The notes: generated from the letters alone by a model not told the origin. 64,000 nt of DNA from Nocardioidaceae bacterium SCSIO 66511 (GCA_023100825.1 CP095846.1:1240001-1304000); one strand, 5' to 3'. Positions 20,924-34,057 are shown, counted from the stretch's first letter. A program made the numbers and translations.

Positions 20924-21438
20924 ACTGCGACGGCCGGGCAAAAGACGCGGCGACGCGGGAGGCGCACCTATCGGCTGGGGTTCGCCGCCGGCTAACGCGT
21001 TCCGGTCGGCTTTTGCGTGGTGGGTGGGTGGTGTTTTACCAAGTAAGCATGGTGAAACTCCACCTTGCACGGCAGGCACACCGTGCAAAGTGACACGTTG
21101 CCGTGCCCGTTGGTACGTACGTGGCCACCGTGACAGGAGTCCACTCGCTCGCGTCGCGCGCGCCGACCGTCGTTGCGGTTTGCCTTGGTACCAAGGCAAG
21201 CCGCACCCCACACTCGTACGCCCCAAGGGAAGTTGTCACTGCCCAAGGGACACTTCCCGTGGACAGTGACAATCGTCGTTGGGAAGCACCTCACCTTGCC
21301 CCGCAACCACCCCAAAGTGGCGGGGCAGCCGCCAAACAACCGCACCGAAGAGCCGCCTCCGCGCGTCGCCGCGTCTTTTGCCCAGCCGAAGGAAGCGGGG
21401 CGGGCGACCGCGACGAGAAGTGAAGCGGCGGGTGGTCG
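20881..21438. repeat. Long imperfect inverted repeat (about 560 bases) enclosing four hairpins
   Basis: Two arm segments pair around one shared centre (21159.5): 20881-20892 with 21427-21438 (12 of 12 bases) and 20936-20964 with 21354-21383 (29 and 30 bases, differing by one inserted base). Between them the arms align without gaps but are diverged. Inside lie four clear palindromes: TTGCACGG/CCGTGCAA at 21065-21088; a 30-base palindrome centred on GGTACC at 21175-21204 with one G-T pair; TTGTCACTG/CAGTGACAA at 21233-21272; and TGCCCCGC/GCGGGGCA at 21297-21327. It could be a decayed non-autonomous mobile element or a structured regulatory region before sahH. I see no target-site duplication. 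Confidence 0.85.
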
Positions 21439-21497
21439 CCGACGTACCCGGCGACGCCGAGCAGGCGAGCGGCGACCTGACCGCTACGCTTGACGGC

Positions 21498-22928
<1,431 letters not shown>

Positions 22929-22955
22929 CATGAGGCTTCTCGGCAAGGGAGACGT

Positions 22956-23657
22956 GTGGACACCACGAGCGACAAGGTGAGCGGCGGCGGGCGGGTGCTC
23001 GTCGTCGACGACGACACCGCACTGTCGGAGATGTTGACGATCGTGCTGGAGAACGAAGGCTTCGAGCCGATCGTGTGCAGTACGGGCGACCGCGCGCTCG
23101 CGGCGTTCCATGAGTACAAGCCGGACATCATCCTGCTCGACCTGATGCTCCCGGGCATCGGCGGCATCGACGTGTGCCGGGCGATCCGCGCCGAGTCGGG
23201 TGTGCCGATCGTGATGCTCACCGCCAAGAGCGACACCGTCGACATCGTGCTCGGGCTCGAGTCGGGCGCCGACGACTACGTGGTGAAGCCGTTCAAGCCG
23301 AAGGAGTTGATCGCCCGGATCCGCGCCCGGATGCGCCAGTTCGAAGAGGCGCCGCCCGAGACGCTGACGATCGGCGACCTGTCGATCGACGTCGCGGGTC
23401 ACCGGGTGACCCGTGCCGACGAAGAACTCTCCCTGACGCCGCTCGAGTTCGACCTGTTGCTGTGTCTTGCCCGCAAGCCATGGCAGGTCTTCACCCGCGA
23501 GGTGCTGCTCGAGCAGGTGTGGGGATACCGGCACGCGGCCGACACCCGGCTGGTGAACGTCCACGTACAACGGCTGCGTTCGAAGATCGAGCATGACCCG
23601 GAGCACCCGCAGATCGTTCTCACCGTACGTGGGGTGGGATACAAGGCGGGCTCGTGA
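22956..23657 (+). CDS. mtrA: Two-component response regulator MtrA
   Basis: A 233-residue OmpR-family regulator. The receiver has the acidic pair in VLVVDDD, phosphoacceptor D62 in LLDLMLPG and the lysine in VVKPFKPKEL; the winged-helix domain ends with NVHVQRLRSKIE and VRGVGYKAG. MtrA coordinates cell division, peptidoglycan hydrolase and osmotic responses in actinobacteria. GTG start at 22956 with AAGGGA at 22945-22950 five bases upstream. It is followed by mtrB and lpqB in one operon. Confidence 0.95.
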   Translation: MDTTSDKVSGGGRVLVVDDDTALSEMLTIVLENEGFEPIVCSTGDRALAAFHEYKPDIILLDLMLPGIGGIDVCRAIRAESGVPIVMLTAKSDTVDIVLGLESGADDYVVKPFKPKELIARIRARMRQFEEAPPETLTIGDLSIDVAGHRVTRADEELSLTPLEFDLLLCLARKPWQVFTREVLLEQVWGYRHAADTRLVNVHVQRLRSKIEHDPEHPQIVLTVRGVGYKAGS

Positions 23658-23700
23658 GGAAGGGACGATCGTCGCGCCGATACCGGCGCGGCCGGAGGCG

Positions 23701-25428
23701 ATGAGCGGCGAGCGTACGCAGGAGCAGGCGCCGGGCACCCGGATGGGTGCACGGGTGCTGGCGATCGTGCGCCGCGTGCTCGGCCTGCTCGCCCGCCCGT
23801 TCGTCCTCGGGGTACGTCTGTGGCGGCGCTCGGTCCAAGCCCGGGTCGTGATCAGCACCCTCGCCTTGTGCGTGATCGTGATCGGTCTGGTCGGTTGGGT
23901 GCTGATCCGCCAGGTCGCGGAGGGTCTGGTCGACAACCGCCGTGACGCCGCGCTGTCGGTGGCCGAGGAGGGTTTCTCGACCGCGCAGGAGAACCTCAGC
24001 GCGAGCCCCACCCAGGGTGCGTTCGACGAGTCCCAGATGCTCGGCGATGTGTACGACGTGCTGGTGACCCAGGGCGGCTCGGCGCGGGCGTACGAGGTGG
24101 TTCTCGAGGGCCCGCTGTCCGCGGCCGGCAGCAGCGGTACGACCGGTATGCGCTCATTACCCGAGCTCGAACCCTCCAGCATTCCCACAGCGCTGAAGTC
24201 CGACGTCGACGCAGAGACCCCGAGCGCCAGCAGCGACGAGGCACCGCAGATCCACTGGACGTACACCGAGCTGTCCATGGAGGGCAGCCCGGAAGGCGTA
24301 CCGGCCATCGCCGTGGGACGAGTCGTGCAGATGCCGGGCGATGGCAACCGGTACGCGCTGTACTACCTGTTCTCGATGGAGGAGCAGCAGAACACCCTCC
24401 ACCAGATCGCATCGGCGATGATCTACGCCGGGATCGCGTTGACGGTGCTCGTCGCGGGCGTCGCATGGATCGTCACCCGCCAGGTCGTCACTCCCGTACG
24501 CCTCGCGCGGCGGATCGCCGAGCGGCTCGCGGCCGGTCGCCTCGAGGAGCGCATGCACGTACGCGGCGAGGACGACATCGCTCGACTCGGCATGTCGTTC
24601 AACCAGATGGCGAGCAGCCTGCAGAAGCAGATCCGTCAGCTGGAGGAGCTTTCCCGGGTGCAGCACCGGTTCGTCTCGGATGTCTCCCACGAGCTGCGTA
24701 CACCGCTCACGACCGTTCGGATGGCCGCCGACGTGCTGCACGACGCCCGGCAGACCTTCGACCCGATGACCGCGCGGTCGGCGGAGCTGCTGCAGGCCGA
24801 GCTCGATCGCTTCGAGGCATTGCTCGGCGATCTACTGGAGATCAGCAGGTTCGACGCCGGTGCCGCGCGACTGGAGGTCGAGCGAGTCGACCTCGCCGAG
24901 GTCGCCGACCGGGTCAGCGACTTCTATCGCGGGTTCGCCGAGCGCCACGGCGTCACCCTGACGGTACGCGCGGAGTCCCGTCCGGTCGAGGTCGAGGCCG
25001 ATGTGCGGCGGATCGAGCGAGTCGTACGCAACCTGGTCGCCAACGCGATCAACTACAGCCGCTCCGAGCGGGTCGACCTGCTGGTCGCGGGCACCGACAC
25101 GAGTGCGGCGATCGCCGTACGCGACTACGGCATCGGCCTGCGGCCCGGAGAGGCGCAGCTGGTGTTCAACCGCTTCTGGCGCGCCGATCCGTCGCGCGTA
25201 CGCACCAGCGGCGGTACGGGGCTCGGGTTGGCGATCTCGCTCGAGGACGCCACCCTGCACGGTGGCTGGCTGCAGGCCTGGGGCGAGCCGGACAAGGGTG
25301 CGCAGTTCCGGCTGACTCTGCCCACGCATGCCGGCGAGACCGTCGAACGGTCGCCGCTTCCGCTCGTGCCCCGCGACGCCGGCAGGGTGGTCGCCAGGCG
25401 TATGACGCAGGTGGGGGTCGACGAGTGA
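23701..25428 (+). CDS. mtrB: Sensor histidine kinase MtrB
   Basis: Membrane kinase partner of MtrA. The 575 residues contain a first membrane helix near residues 55-75, an extracytoplasmic sensor of about 150 residues, a second helix (MIYAGIALTVLVAGVAWIV), a HAMP linker (RIAERLAAGRLEERM), phosphoacceptor H330 in VSHELRTPL, and the ATP-binding N (RNLVANAINYS), G1 (DYGIGL) and G2 (GGTGLGLAI) boxes. I chose the ATG at 23701, preceded by a close GGAGG (23694-23698); no better in-frame start lies nearer to the mtrA stop. The stop overlaps the lpqB start. Confidence 0.95.
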   Translation: MSGERTQEQAPGTRMGARVLAIVRRVLGLLARPFVLGVRLWRRSVQARVVISTLALCVIVIGLVGWVLIRQVAEGLVDNRRDAALSVAEEGFSTAQENLSASPTQGAFDESQMLGDVYDVLVTQGGSARAYEVVLEGPLSAAGSSGTTGMRSLPELEPSSIPTALKSDVDAETPSASSDEAPQIHWTYTELSMEGSPEGVPAIAVGRVVQMPGDGNRYALYYLFSMEEQQNTLHQIASAMIYAGIALTVLVAGVAWIVTRQVVTPVRLARRIAERLAAGRLEERMHVRGEDDIARLGMSFNQMASSLQKQIRQLEELSRVQHRFVSDVSHELRTPLTTVRMAADVLHDARQTFDPMTARSAELLQAELDRFEALLGDLLEISRFDAGAARLEVERVDLAEVADRVSDFYRGFAERHGVTLTVRAESRPVEVEADVRRIERVVRNLVANAINYSRSERVDLLVAGTDTSAAIAVRDYGIGLRPGEAQLVFNRFWRADPSRVRTSGGTGLGLAISLEDATLHGGWLQAWGEPDKGAQFRLTLPTHAGETVERSPLPLVPRDAGRVVARRMTQVGVDE

Positions 25429-27194
25429 TGCGTACGCGCCCCTCAGCAGTAGCCGTGCTGCTTGCCGTTGCAGCGCTGGCGATGACCGGGTGTGCCTCGA
25501 TTCCGGATCACGGCGTCGTACACACCGCGGACTCGACGACCGACAAACAGGTCGACGCGGAGTTCACGCCGGCGGGTCCGCAGCCGGGCGCACGTCCCGC
25601 CGAGCTCGTCGATCAGTTCCTGATCGCGATGAAGGCACAACCGGTGACGAGCGAGATCGCCCGCAAATTCCTCACCGACAAGGCAGCCTCCGAATGGGAC
25701 CCCAACCGCGAGACCGTCGTCTACGACTCCGAGACCCAGCGCTCGAAGTCCGGCGACCGGATCGAGCTCGTACTCGACACGTACGCCACCCTGGGCCAAC
25801 GCGGTGCGTTCGAGCCGGCGTTCGGCACCGACCGCACCATCGACCTGAAGTTCAAGAAGGAGCACGGGCAGTGGCGGATCTCCAACCCGCCGAACTCCTA
25901 TCTGCTGACCCAGAGCCAGTTCGAGACGAACTACCTGCCGATCTCCTTGTACTTCGTCGCCGACTCCCATCGGGCGGTCGTACCTGAGCCCGTCTTCTTG
26001 CCCGAGGGCGACCAGCTGGCCACGAGTGCGATGACCGGACTGCTCGCGGGCCCGTCCGACGGGCTCGGCGCCACCGCGACCACGTTCCTCCCCGAGGGCA
26101 CCGATCTGGAGGTTTCGGTCCGCGTCAGCGATGCGGGGATCGCCGAGGTACGTCTCACCGGTGACCTCGACGATCTGGACTCCGACGCCAGGCAACTGAT
26201 GTCGGCGCAGATCGTGCTGACGCTGCGGCAGGTGCCGAGCGTCGAGGGCGTGCGTCTGCTCGTCGACGACGTGCCGTACGACGTGCCCGGCGTCGGGGAG
26301 GTGCAGGCGAGCAACGCCTGGAGCCGCTACGACCCGTCGGTCTCATCGGAGCCGAGCGACCTGTTCGCGATGCGTGATGGGCGTTTGGTGGTGATCCAGG
26401 ACGACGAGGTGCACGAGTTCGCCGGACCGTGGGAGGGCAAACGGGGCGACATCGACGACTTCGCCGTCAACGCCTCGGAGGATCGGATCGCCGTCATCGA
26501 CGACGGGCGTACGACGGCCTCCGAAGGCTCGCTGGCGATCAACGCGACCGAGCGCCGGACCGTACTGGTCGGCAACCACCTGCTCGCGCCGCACTGGGAC
26601 CCCCTCGGCTGGCTCTGGCTGGTCGATGCACGCCAGGAGTCGACGAGCGTCGCGTCCTGGAGACGCGGGTCCAAGCTCCGCTCGATCCCGATCGGCGCGC
26701 TCGACGGCAAACGCGTGCTCAGCACCTCGATCTCACCCGACGGCGCACGGTTCGCCGCGATCGCCGCACCGCCCGGTTCGAAGGACGGACGTGCCACAGA
26801 GGTGTACGTCGGGTTCATCCGCCGGACGAGCAAGGACAACGCACCCGTCTCGGTCGAGAACGTCCGGCGCGTACGCCTGGACAGCAGTAGCCTCCGGAAC
26901 ATCCGTTCGCTCGCCTGGCGCGACGCGACACATCTGGTGCTGCTCGCCGACCGGGGCTCAGTGCACGGCCAGCCGTACGTCGTCGCGATCGACGGCTCGA
27001 GCATCACGGGTGGGCTGACCGTCGGCCAGGCACCGCTGCCCGACGTCGGAGCGGTGTCGGTTGCCGCCTCCGGGCGCATCAGCGACCCGATCTATGTCAC
27101 GGACGACGACGGCGGCGTGTGGAAGCTCGACAGCACGCAACGCTGGGCGGAGATCAGCGACGAAAAGATGTGGACGCCGCACTACGCGGGCTGA
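25428..27194 (+). CDS. lpqB: Lipoprotein LpqB
   Basis: The third member of the MtrAB-LpqB system, a lipoprotein that acts on MtrB from outside the membrane. The signal peptide ends in a lipobox with C22 (ALAMTGC). A GerMN-type domain follows (residues about 180-300) and then a beta-propeller-like C-terminal domain. At 588 residues the length is normal. The start ATG at 25428 overlaps the mtrB stop; an in-frame GTG three bases earlier is an alternative. Confidence 0.93.
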   Translation: MRTRPSAVAVLLAVAALAMTGCASIPDHGVVHTADSTTDKQVDAEFTPAGPQPGARPAELVDQFLIAMKAQPVTSEIARKFLTDKAASEWDPNRETVVYDSETQRSKSGDRIELVLDTYATLGQRGAFEPAFGTDRTIDLKFKKEHGQWRISNPPNSYLLTQSQFETNYLPISLYFVADSHRAVVPEPVFLPEGDQLATSAMTGLLAGPSDGLGATATTFLPEGTDLEVSVRVSDAGIAEVRLTGDLDDLDSDARQLMSAQIVLTLRQVPSVEGVRLLVDDVPYDVPGVGEVQASNAWSRYDPSVSSEPSDLFAMRDGRLVVIQDDEVHEFAGPWEGKRGDIDDFAVNASEDRIAVIDDGRTTASEGSLAINATERRTVLVGNHLLAPHWDPLGWLWLVDARQESTSVASWRRGSKLRSIPIGALDGKRVLSTSISPDGARFAAIAAPPGSKDGRATEVYVGFIRRTSKDNAPVSVENVRRVRLDSSSLRNIRSLAWRDATHLVLLADRGSVHGQPYVVAIDGSSITGGLTVGQAPLPDVGAVSVAASGRISDPIYVTDDDGGVWKLDSTQRWAEISDEKMWTPHYAG

Positions 27195-27263
27195 TCGACA
27201 GTCGTCCACAGGTTCGTTCGACACCGCGACACCTTCGCGTACGTGCAGGCATCCTGACTGGGT

Positions 27264-28058
27264 GTGAGAGACCTTCGTACGCTCGCAGCTGCCGCGGCAG
27301 ATCTCGTCGTCGGCATGCGTTGCGCCGGCTGCGAGCTGCCGGGTCTGCAGTTGTGCGCCTCGTGTCGTGGCGCCCTGCGGGCGAGCCCTCGCCGGTGTTG
27401 GCCCGACCCCTGCCCGCCGGGTCTGCTCGAGCCGGCGCCCGTCCCGCCGTGGTGTTCGGCGGCGTACGCCGGGGTCGTACGCGCGGTGCTGCTGCAGTAC
27501 AAGGAGCGTGGCCGAGACGGCCTTGCGGGCCCGCTCGCCGCATTGCTGGCGGCATCGATCCGTGCGTCGCTCGCGGCAGAGCAGTCGGCGGCGTGCTGGG
27601 CTCTCGTACCCATGGCATCGCGGCGTTCGACGGTGCGTGCGCGTGGGTACGACGGTGTTCTGCTGATCGCTCGGCTCGCCGCCGGTCAGCTGCGCAGACA
27701 GGGTTACGACGTGCGCGTGCGCCGTGCCCTGCGTCATCGGCGCGCGGTCGCCGACCAGGCCGGTCTCTCCGCCACCCAACGCCACGAGAACCTTCGCGGT
27801 GCGTTGCGCAGCGTCTCAGCGCATTGGCCACCGGACCGGCGGGTGATCGTCGTCGACGATGTCGTCACGACCGGCGCGACGCTCGCCGCGGCGGCCGAGG
27901 CGTTGCGTGATGCGGGTGCGCCGGTTGTGGGCGCGGCCGTTGTGGCCGCCACGCCGAGACGTTCCGGGCGCACATCGTGCGTCGGCGCAACGTCTCGTTC
28001 ACTTGGCCTACCGAAACCGTCCGCGGCGGGTTACCGTTCAGGACATGTGAACGTGTAG
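27264..28058 (+). CDS. ComF family phosphoribosyltransferase-like protein
   Basis: A 264-residue protein with an N-terminal zinc site (C20-x2-C23 and C31-x2-C34) and the PRPP-binding loop VIVVDDVVTTGATL near residues 195-208. ComF proteins are linked to DNA uptake and processing in competent bacteria; in most actinobacteria they are conserved without known competence. The C-terminal 30 or so residues after the PRT core look unstructured. GTG start at 27264. Same position as Rv3242c between lpqB and hpf. Confidence 0.88.
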   Translation: MRDLRTLAAAAADLVVGMRCAGCELPGLQLCASCRGALRASPRRCWPDPCPPGLLEPAPVPPWCSAAYAGVVRAVLLQYKERGRDGLAGPLAALLAASIRASLAAEQSAACWALVPMASRRSTVRARGYDGVLLIARLAAGQLRRQGYDVRVRRALRHRRAVADQAGLSATQRHENLRGALRSVSAHWPPDRRVIVVDDVVTTGATLAAAAEALRDAGAPVVGAAVVAATPRRSGRTSCVGATSRSLGLPKPSAAGYRSGHVNV

Positions 28059-28076
28059 CCACTCGAGGAGGTCCCC

Positions 28077-28736
28077 GTGGAGATCGTGGTCAAGGGTCGG
28101 CATATCGAGGTCAGTGAACGTTTTCGGGAGCACGTACACGAGAAGCTCGCGCGAATCGAGAAGTTCGAGCAGCGCCAGCGGTTGAGCCGGATCGAGGTGA
28201 TGGTCGATCTCGAGCGCAATCCACGACTGCACGACCGTGCGGCACGCGTCGAGATGACGGTTCGTTCGCGTGGCCCGGTGATTCGGGCCGAGGCGTGCGC
28301 AGAGGACAAGATGGCCGCCCTCGACATGGCGGTCGACAAGCTCGAGTCGCGTCTGCGCAAGGCGGCTGACCGGCGGCGGATCCATCACGGCAGCCGGCGC
28401 CCGGTCTCGGTCGCCGAGGCGACCGCGGGCGGAGACCTGGTCGAGCCGAGCCTGGTCGGTGCGGTCAACGGCAATGCCGCGGCGACCGCGGAAGCCGAGG
28501 CCGTCCGCAAGGCCGGTCCGATCGACGTCGTCGGCGACGGTCCGCTGGTCGTACGCGAGAAGACCCACGATGCGCAGCCCATGACGCTCGACCAAGCGCT
28601 GTACGAGATGGAGATGGTGGGGCACGACTTCTACCTGTTCATCGACAAGGACAGCGCGCAGCCCAGCGTCGTCTACCGGCGACGGGGGTACGACTACGGC
28701 GTCATTCATCTGGCTCCCGCCCATGACATGATCTGA
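28077..28736 (+). CDS. hpf: Ribosome hibernation-promoting factor, long form
   Basis: The 219-residue long HPF has the N-terminal S30AE domain (residues 1 to about 105, with VKGRHIEVSERFREHV) that sits in the decoding and tRNA sites of the 30S subunit. A linker follows, then a C-terminal dimerisation domain (about 155-219, with FYLFIDKDSAQPSVVYRRRG) that joins two ribosomes into inactive 100S particles. GTG start with AGGAGG at 28065-28070. Position before secA matches Rv3241c. Confidence 0.94.
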   Translation: MEIVVKGRHIEVSERFREHVHEKLARIEKFEQRQRLSRIEVMVDLERNPRLHDRAARVEMTVRSRGPVIRAEACAEDKMAALDMAVDKLESRLRKAADRRRIHHGSRRPVSVAEATAGGDLVEPSLVGAVNGNAAATAEAEAVRKAGPIDVVGDGPLVVREKTHDAQPMTLDQALYEMEMVGHDFYLFIDKDSAQPSVVYRRRGYDYGVIHLAPAHDMI

Positions 28737-28738
28737 GG

Positions 28739-29428
28739 GTGTCTACAGACCCCGAGGCGACCAACGGCGCCGCCTCCGGTGTTACTCGGGTGCTCGTGGT
28801 CGATGACCAGGAGCTGTTCCGGCGCGGGCTGATGATGGTGCTCGCGGGGGAGGACGATCTGGAGATCGTCGGCGACGCACCCGATGGCCCGACCGCGCTG
28901 GGCATGGTCGTCGAGCTGCGACCCGACGTCGCACTGCTCGACGTACGCATGCCCGGCGTGTCCGGCCTGGAGACGTGTGCGGCGATGCGCACGATCGCGC
29001 CGGACACCCGGATCATCATGCTCACCTCGAGCGACGACGAGTCCGATCTGTACGCCTCGGTCAAGGCCGGCGCATCGGGCTATCTGCTCAAGGACGCCTC
29101 GATCGACGAGGTCGCCGACGCCGTGCGGCTGGTCGCCGACGGGCAGTCGCTGATCAACCCGGCGATGGCGGCGAAGCTGCTCGAGGAGTTCAAGCTGATG
29201 GCGCAGCCTCGGCCGGAGGAGCCCCCAGGTCCGCGGTTGACCGGACGCGAGCTGGAGGTGCTGAAGGAGGTCGCCCGGGGGCTGAACAACCGCCAGATCG
29301 CCTCCGCGCTGTTCATCAGCGAGAACACCGTCAAGAACCACATCCGCAACATCTTGGAGAAGCTGCAGCTGCACTCGCGGGTCGAGGCCGTGATGTACGC
29401 CGTACGCCAGAAGCTCCTCGACGTCTGA
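28739..29428 (+). CDS. NarL/LuxR-family response regulator
   Basis: A 229-residue regulator with receiver acidic residues D22-D23, phosphoacceptor D68 in LLDVRMPG, and a C-terminal GerE/LuxR helix-turn-helix (LTGRELEVLKEVARGLNNRQIA, with the recognition-helix segment ENTVKNHIRNIL). The GTG start lies two bases after the hpf stop, so it is probably co-transcribed with hpf. No histidine kinase gene is adjacent, so the partner and signal are unknown. The spacing to hpf hints at stress or dormancy control, which is inference. Confidence 0.9.
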   Translation: MSTDPEATNGAASGVTRVLVVDDQELFRRGLMMVLAGEDDLEIVGDAPDGPTALGMVVELRPDVALLDVRMPGVSGLETCAAMRTIAPDTRIIMLTSSDDESDLYASVKAGASGYLLKDASIDEVADAVRLVADGQSLINPAMAAKLLEEFKLMAQPRPEEPPGPRLTGRELEVLKEVARGLNNRQIASALFISENTVKNHIRNILEKLQLHSRVEAVMYAVRQKLLDV

Positions 29429-29479
29429 CGGGCCGCTGCCCGGCCCGCTTGTCGGAGGCGACCGATAGCGTCTGACGCG

Positions 29480-30682
29480 ATGTCAGAGCTCACCTTCACT
29501 CCGCTGCAGGCCCGCCGGATCGCCCTCGGTGCGCTCGGCTTCGCGCGCCGGCGTCCCGAGACCGCGACCGTACGTCACGTCAACGCGGTCAGCGAGCGGC
29601 TCGGGTTGTTCCAGATCGACTCGATCAACGTGCTCACGCGGGCGCACTACATGCCGTTGTTCTCGCGGATCGGCGCGTACGACCCGCAGATCCTGCACCG
29701 CATGTTCGGGCGTGCTCCGCGGCGCATGTTCGAGTACTGGGCGCACGAGGCGTCGCTCGTTCGCACCGAGCTCTACCCCTCGCTGCGGTTTCGCATGCGC
29801 GACGGAGCCCGCATGTGGGGGTCGATGAGGCGCATCGCCGCCGAGCACCCCGGCATCGTCGACTGGGTGCTGAGTGAGGTGGGCGAGCGCGGGCCCCTCA
29901 CCGCGCGTGAGATCGAGTACGACGTCACCCACAGCCGCGACGACTGGGGGTGGAACTGGTCGGTGGTCAAGACCGCACTCGAGTACCTCTTCTTCAAGGG
30001 CGAGGTCACCTCGGCGCGGCGCAACGCGGCCTTCGAGCGTGTCTATGACCTGCCCGAGCGGGTGCTGCCCTCGAAGGTCCTCGACGAGCCCGAGCCGGAC
30101 CGTCACGAGGCGCACCGCACGCTCGTACACGAGTCCGCGCGGGCACTCGGCATCGGCACGGAGCAATGCCTGCGCGACTACTTCCGTCTCGCGCCCAAGC
30201 CTGCCCGCGCGGCGATCGCCGACCTGGTCGACGCGGGCGAGCTGTTACCTGCTCGCATCGCGGGCTGGTCGCGGCCGGCGTACTTGCACGCGGAGGCGAG
30301 CCAGCCGCGGCGCATCCGGGCGCGCGCCCTGGTGAGCCCGTTCGACCCGCTGGTCTTCGAGCGGCGGCGCACCGAGGAGCTCTTCGGCTTCCGCTACCGC
30401 ATCGAGATCTACGTACCCGAGCCCAAGCGCGTCTACGGCTACTACGTGCTGCCGTTCCTGCTCGGCGATGCGCTGGTCGCCCGGGTCGACCTGAAGGCCG
30501 ACCGGGCGAGCGGCGAGCTGCTGGTCAAGGGCGCGTACGCGGAGGACGACGCTCCGCCCGACACCGCCGCGGAGCTGGCCGCCGAGCTCACCCTGCTGGC
30601 CGAATGGCTCGGCCTGTCCGATGTGGTCGTCGCGCCGCGGGGCGACCTGGCCCCCGCGCTCGCCCGCAGATTCGCCTCGTGA
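29480..30682 (+). CDS. YcaQ/AlkX-type DNA glycosylase, winged-helix (HTH_42) family
   Basis: A 400-residue member of the HTH_42 family, which includes E. coli YcaQ and Streptomyces AlkZ glycosylases that remove bulky alkylated bases and unhook interstrand crosslinks. The catalytic QxD motif is present as Q45-I46-D47 in LGLFQIDSINV, followed by VLTRAHYMPLFSR. The C-terminal beta-barrel region (LVSPFDPLVFERRRTEELFGF) is also typical. It stands alone, with no toxin biosynthetic genes nearby, so it looks like the general YcaQ-like form rather than a self-resistance enzyme. Confidence 0.88.
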   Translation: MSELTFTPLQARRIALGALGFARRRPETATVRHVNAVSERLGLFQIDSINVLTRAHYMPLFSRIGAYDPQILHRMFGRAPRRMFEYWAHEASLVRTELYPSLRFRMRDGARMWGSMRRIAAEHPGIVDWVLSEVGERGPLTAREIEYDVTHSRDDWGWNWSVVKTALEYLFFKGEVTSARRNAAFERVYDLPERVLPSKVLDEPEPDRHEAHRTLVHESARALGIGTEQCLRDYFRLAPKPARAAIADLVDAGELLPARIAGWSRPAYLHAEASQPRRIRARALVSPFDPLVFERRRTEELFGFRYRIEIYVPEPKRVYGYYVLPFLLGDALVARVDLKADRASGELLVKGAYAEDDAPPDTAAELAAELTLLAEWLGLSDVVVAPRGDLAPALARRFAS

Positions 30683-30811
30683 GGTCACGGCGCCAGCGGG
30701 CCGGGCGCGAACGTACGCGGGCGGCGTTTCGGTACGACCCCACCTACTCGCTACCATGGCCAGGTTAGACATCCGTCGTACATCCATGCCCAGACCCAGG
30801 AGTCCGCACCC

Positions 30812-33547
<2,736 letters not shown>

Positions 33548-33577
33548 GCATTCTCCGCCAGGGTTTGGAGACACACC

Positions 33578-34057
33578 CTAGCCCCAGCGCATCGCCGAGC
33601 ACAGCCAACGGCCGTCGACCAGGTCGAGCCGCAGCGCCAACGCGCGTGAGCGGCCGCCCTGGACGATCCGTGCGCTGATCTCGGCGCATGCGGCCGCCGG
33701 CTGCTCGACGTGCACCGACGCGACCCGGGTCGACAGCGGGCCGACCGGGGCGGTACGCGTGGCGGCGCGACCGAGTGACTCCAGCCGGGCGACGAGGTCG
33801 TCGTAGACCGACTCGGTCACCATTCGCATCAGCTGGGTCGCCGGCCTGGCGCCGTCGATGATCTCGACGAGGGCCTGCACGATGCGGCGGGATCGGGCCT
33901 CCATCTGCGTGTGCGGGCGGTCCCGCGAATGTGTCGCTGCCCGTGGCTGCGGGGCTCCCGGCGAGACGAGGCGCGGCAGTTCAGGCGGTGCAGTCGGGCG
34001 CGGGGCCGCGGGTGGCCGTTGGACTCGCAGCGGGATCGTCGGTGTGGACACGGTCAT
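33578..34057 (-). CDS. Rv3235-family protein (DUF6459-like)
   Basis: A 159-residue protein with a Pro-rich N-terminal half and a conserved C-terminal domain (RIVQALVEIIDGARPATQLMRMV, then a basic stretch and DGRWLCSAMRWG). This is the pattern of the actinobacterial Rv3235 family, found downstream of secA. Function unknown. The start overlaps the stop of the LysM protein gene (34054-34057), so both are in one minus-strand unit convergent with secA. Confidence 0.8.
   Translation of the reverse strand: MTVSTPTIPLRVQRPPAAPRPTAPPELPRLVSPGAPQPRAATHSRDRPHTQMEARSRRIVQALVEIIDGARPATQLMRMVTESVYDDLVARLESLGRAATRTAPVGPLSTRVASVHVEQPAAACAEISARIVQGGRSRALALRLDLVDGRWLCSAMRWG

Larger units (their letters stand above)
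20805..21497. other. 693-base non-coding region rich in inverted repeats
   Basis: No reading frame here looks like a protein: the short open frames overlap on both strands and show no family features or ribosome binding sites. The region contains a long imperfect inverted repeat (20881-21438), four strong hairpins inside it, and a pair of 17-base direct repeats at its left end, each described separately. The sahH promoter must lie toward the right end, but I cannot place it. Confidence 0.8.

Noticed and set aside
21003-21345. Short open frames on both strands in the gap before sahH
   Set aside because: They overlap each other, lack ribosome binding sites and family features, and coincide with palindromes that automatically give similar frames on both strands.
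21400-21497. Possible SAH riboswitch directly upstream of sahH
   Set aside because: No match to the conserved core I know for SAH riboswitches could be found by eye, and the immediate leader has no strong pseudoknot-like pairing.
33548-33585. Terminator between secA and the Rv3235-like gene
   Set aside because: Only a five-base AGGGT/ACCCT stem with a ten-base loop is visible, too weak to call.
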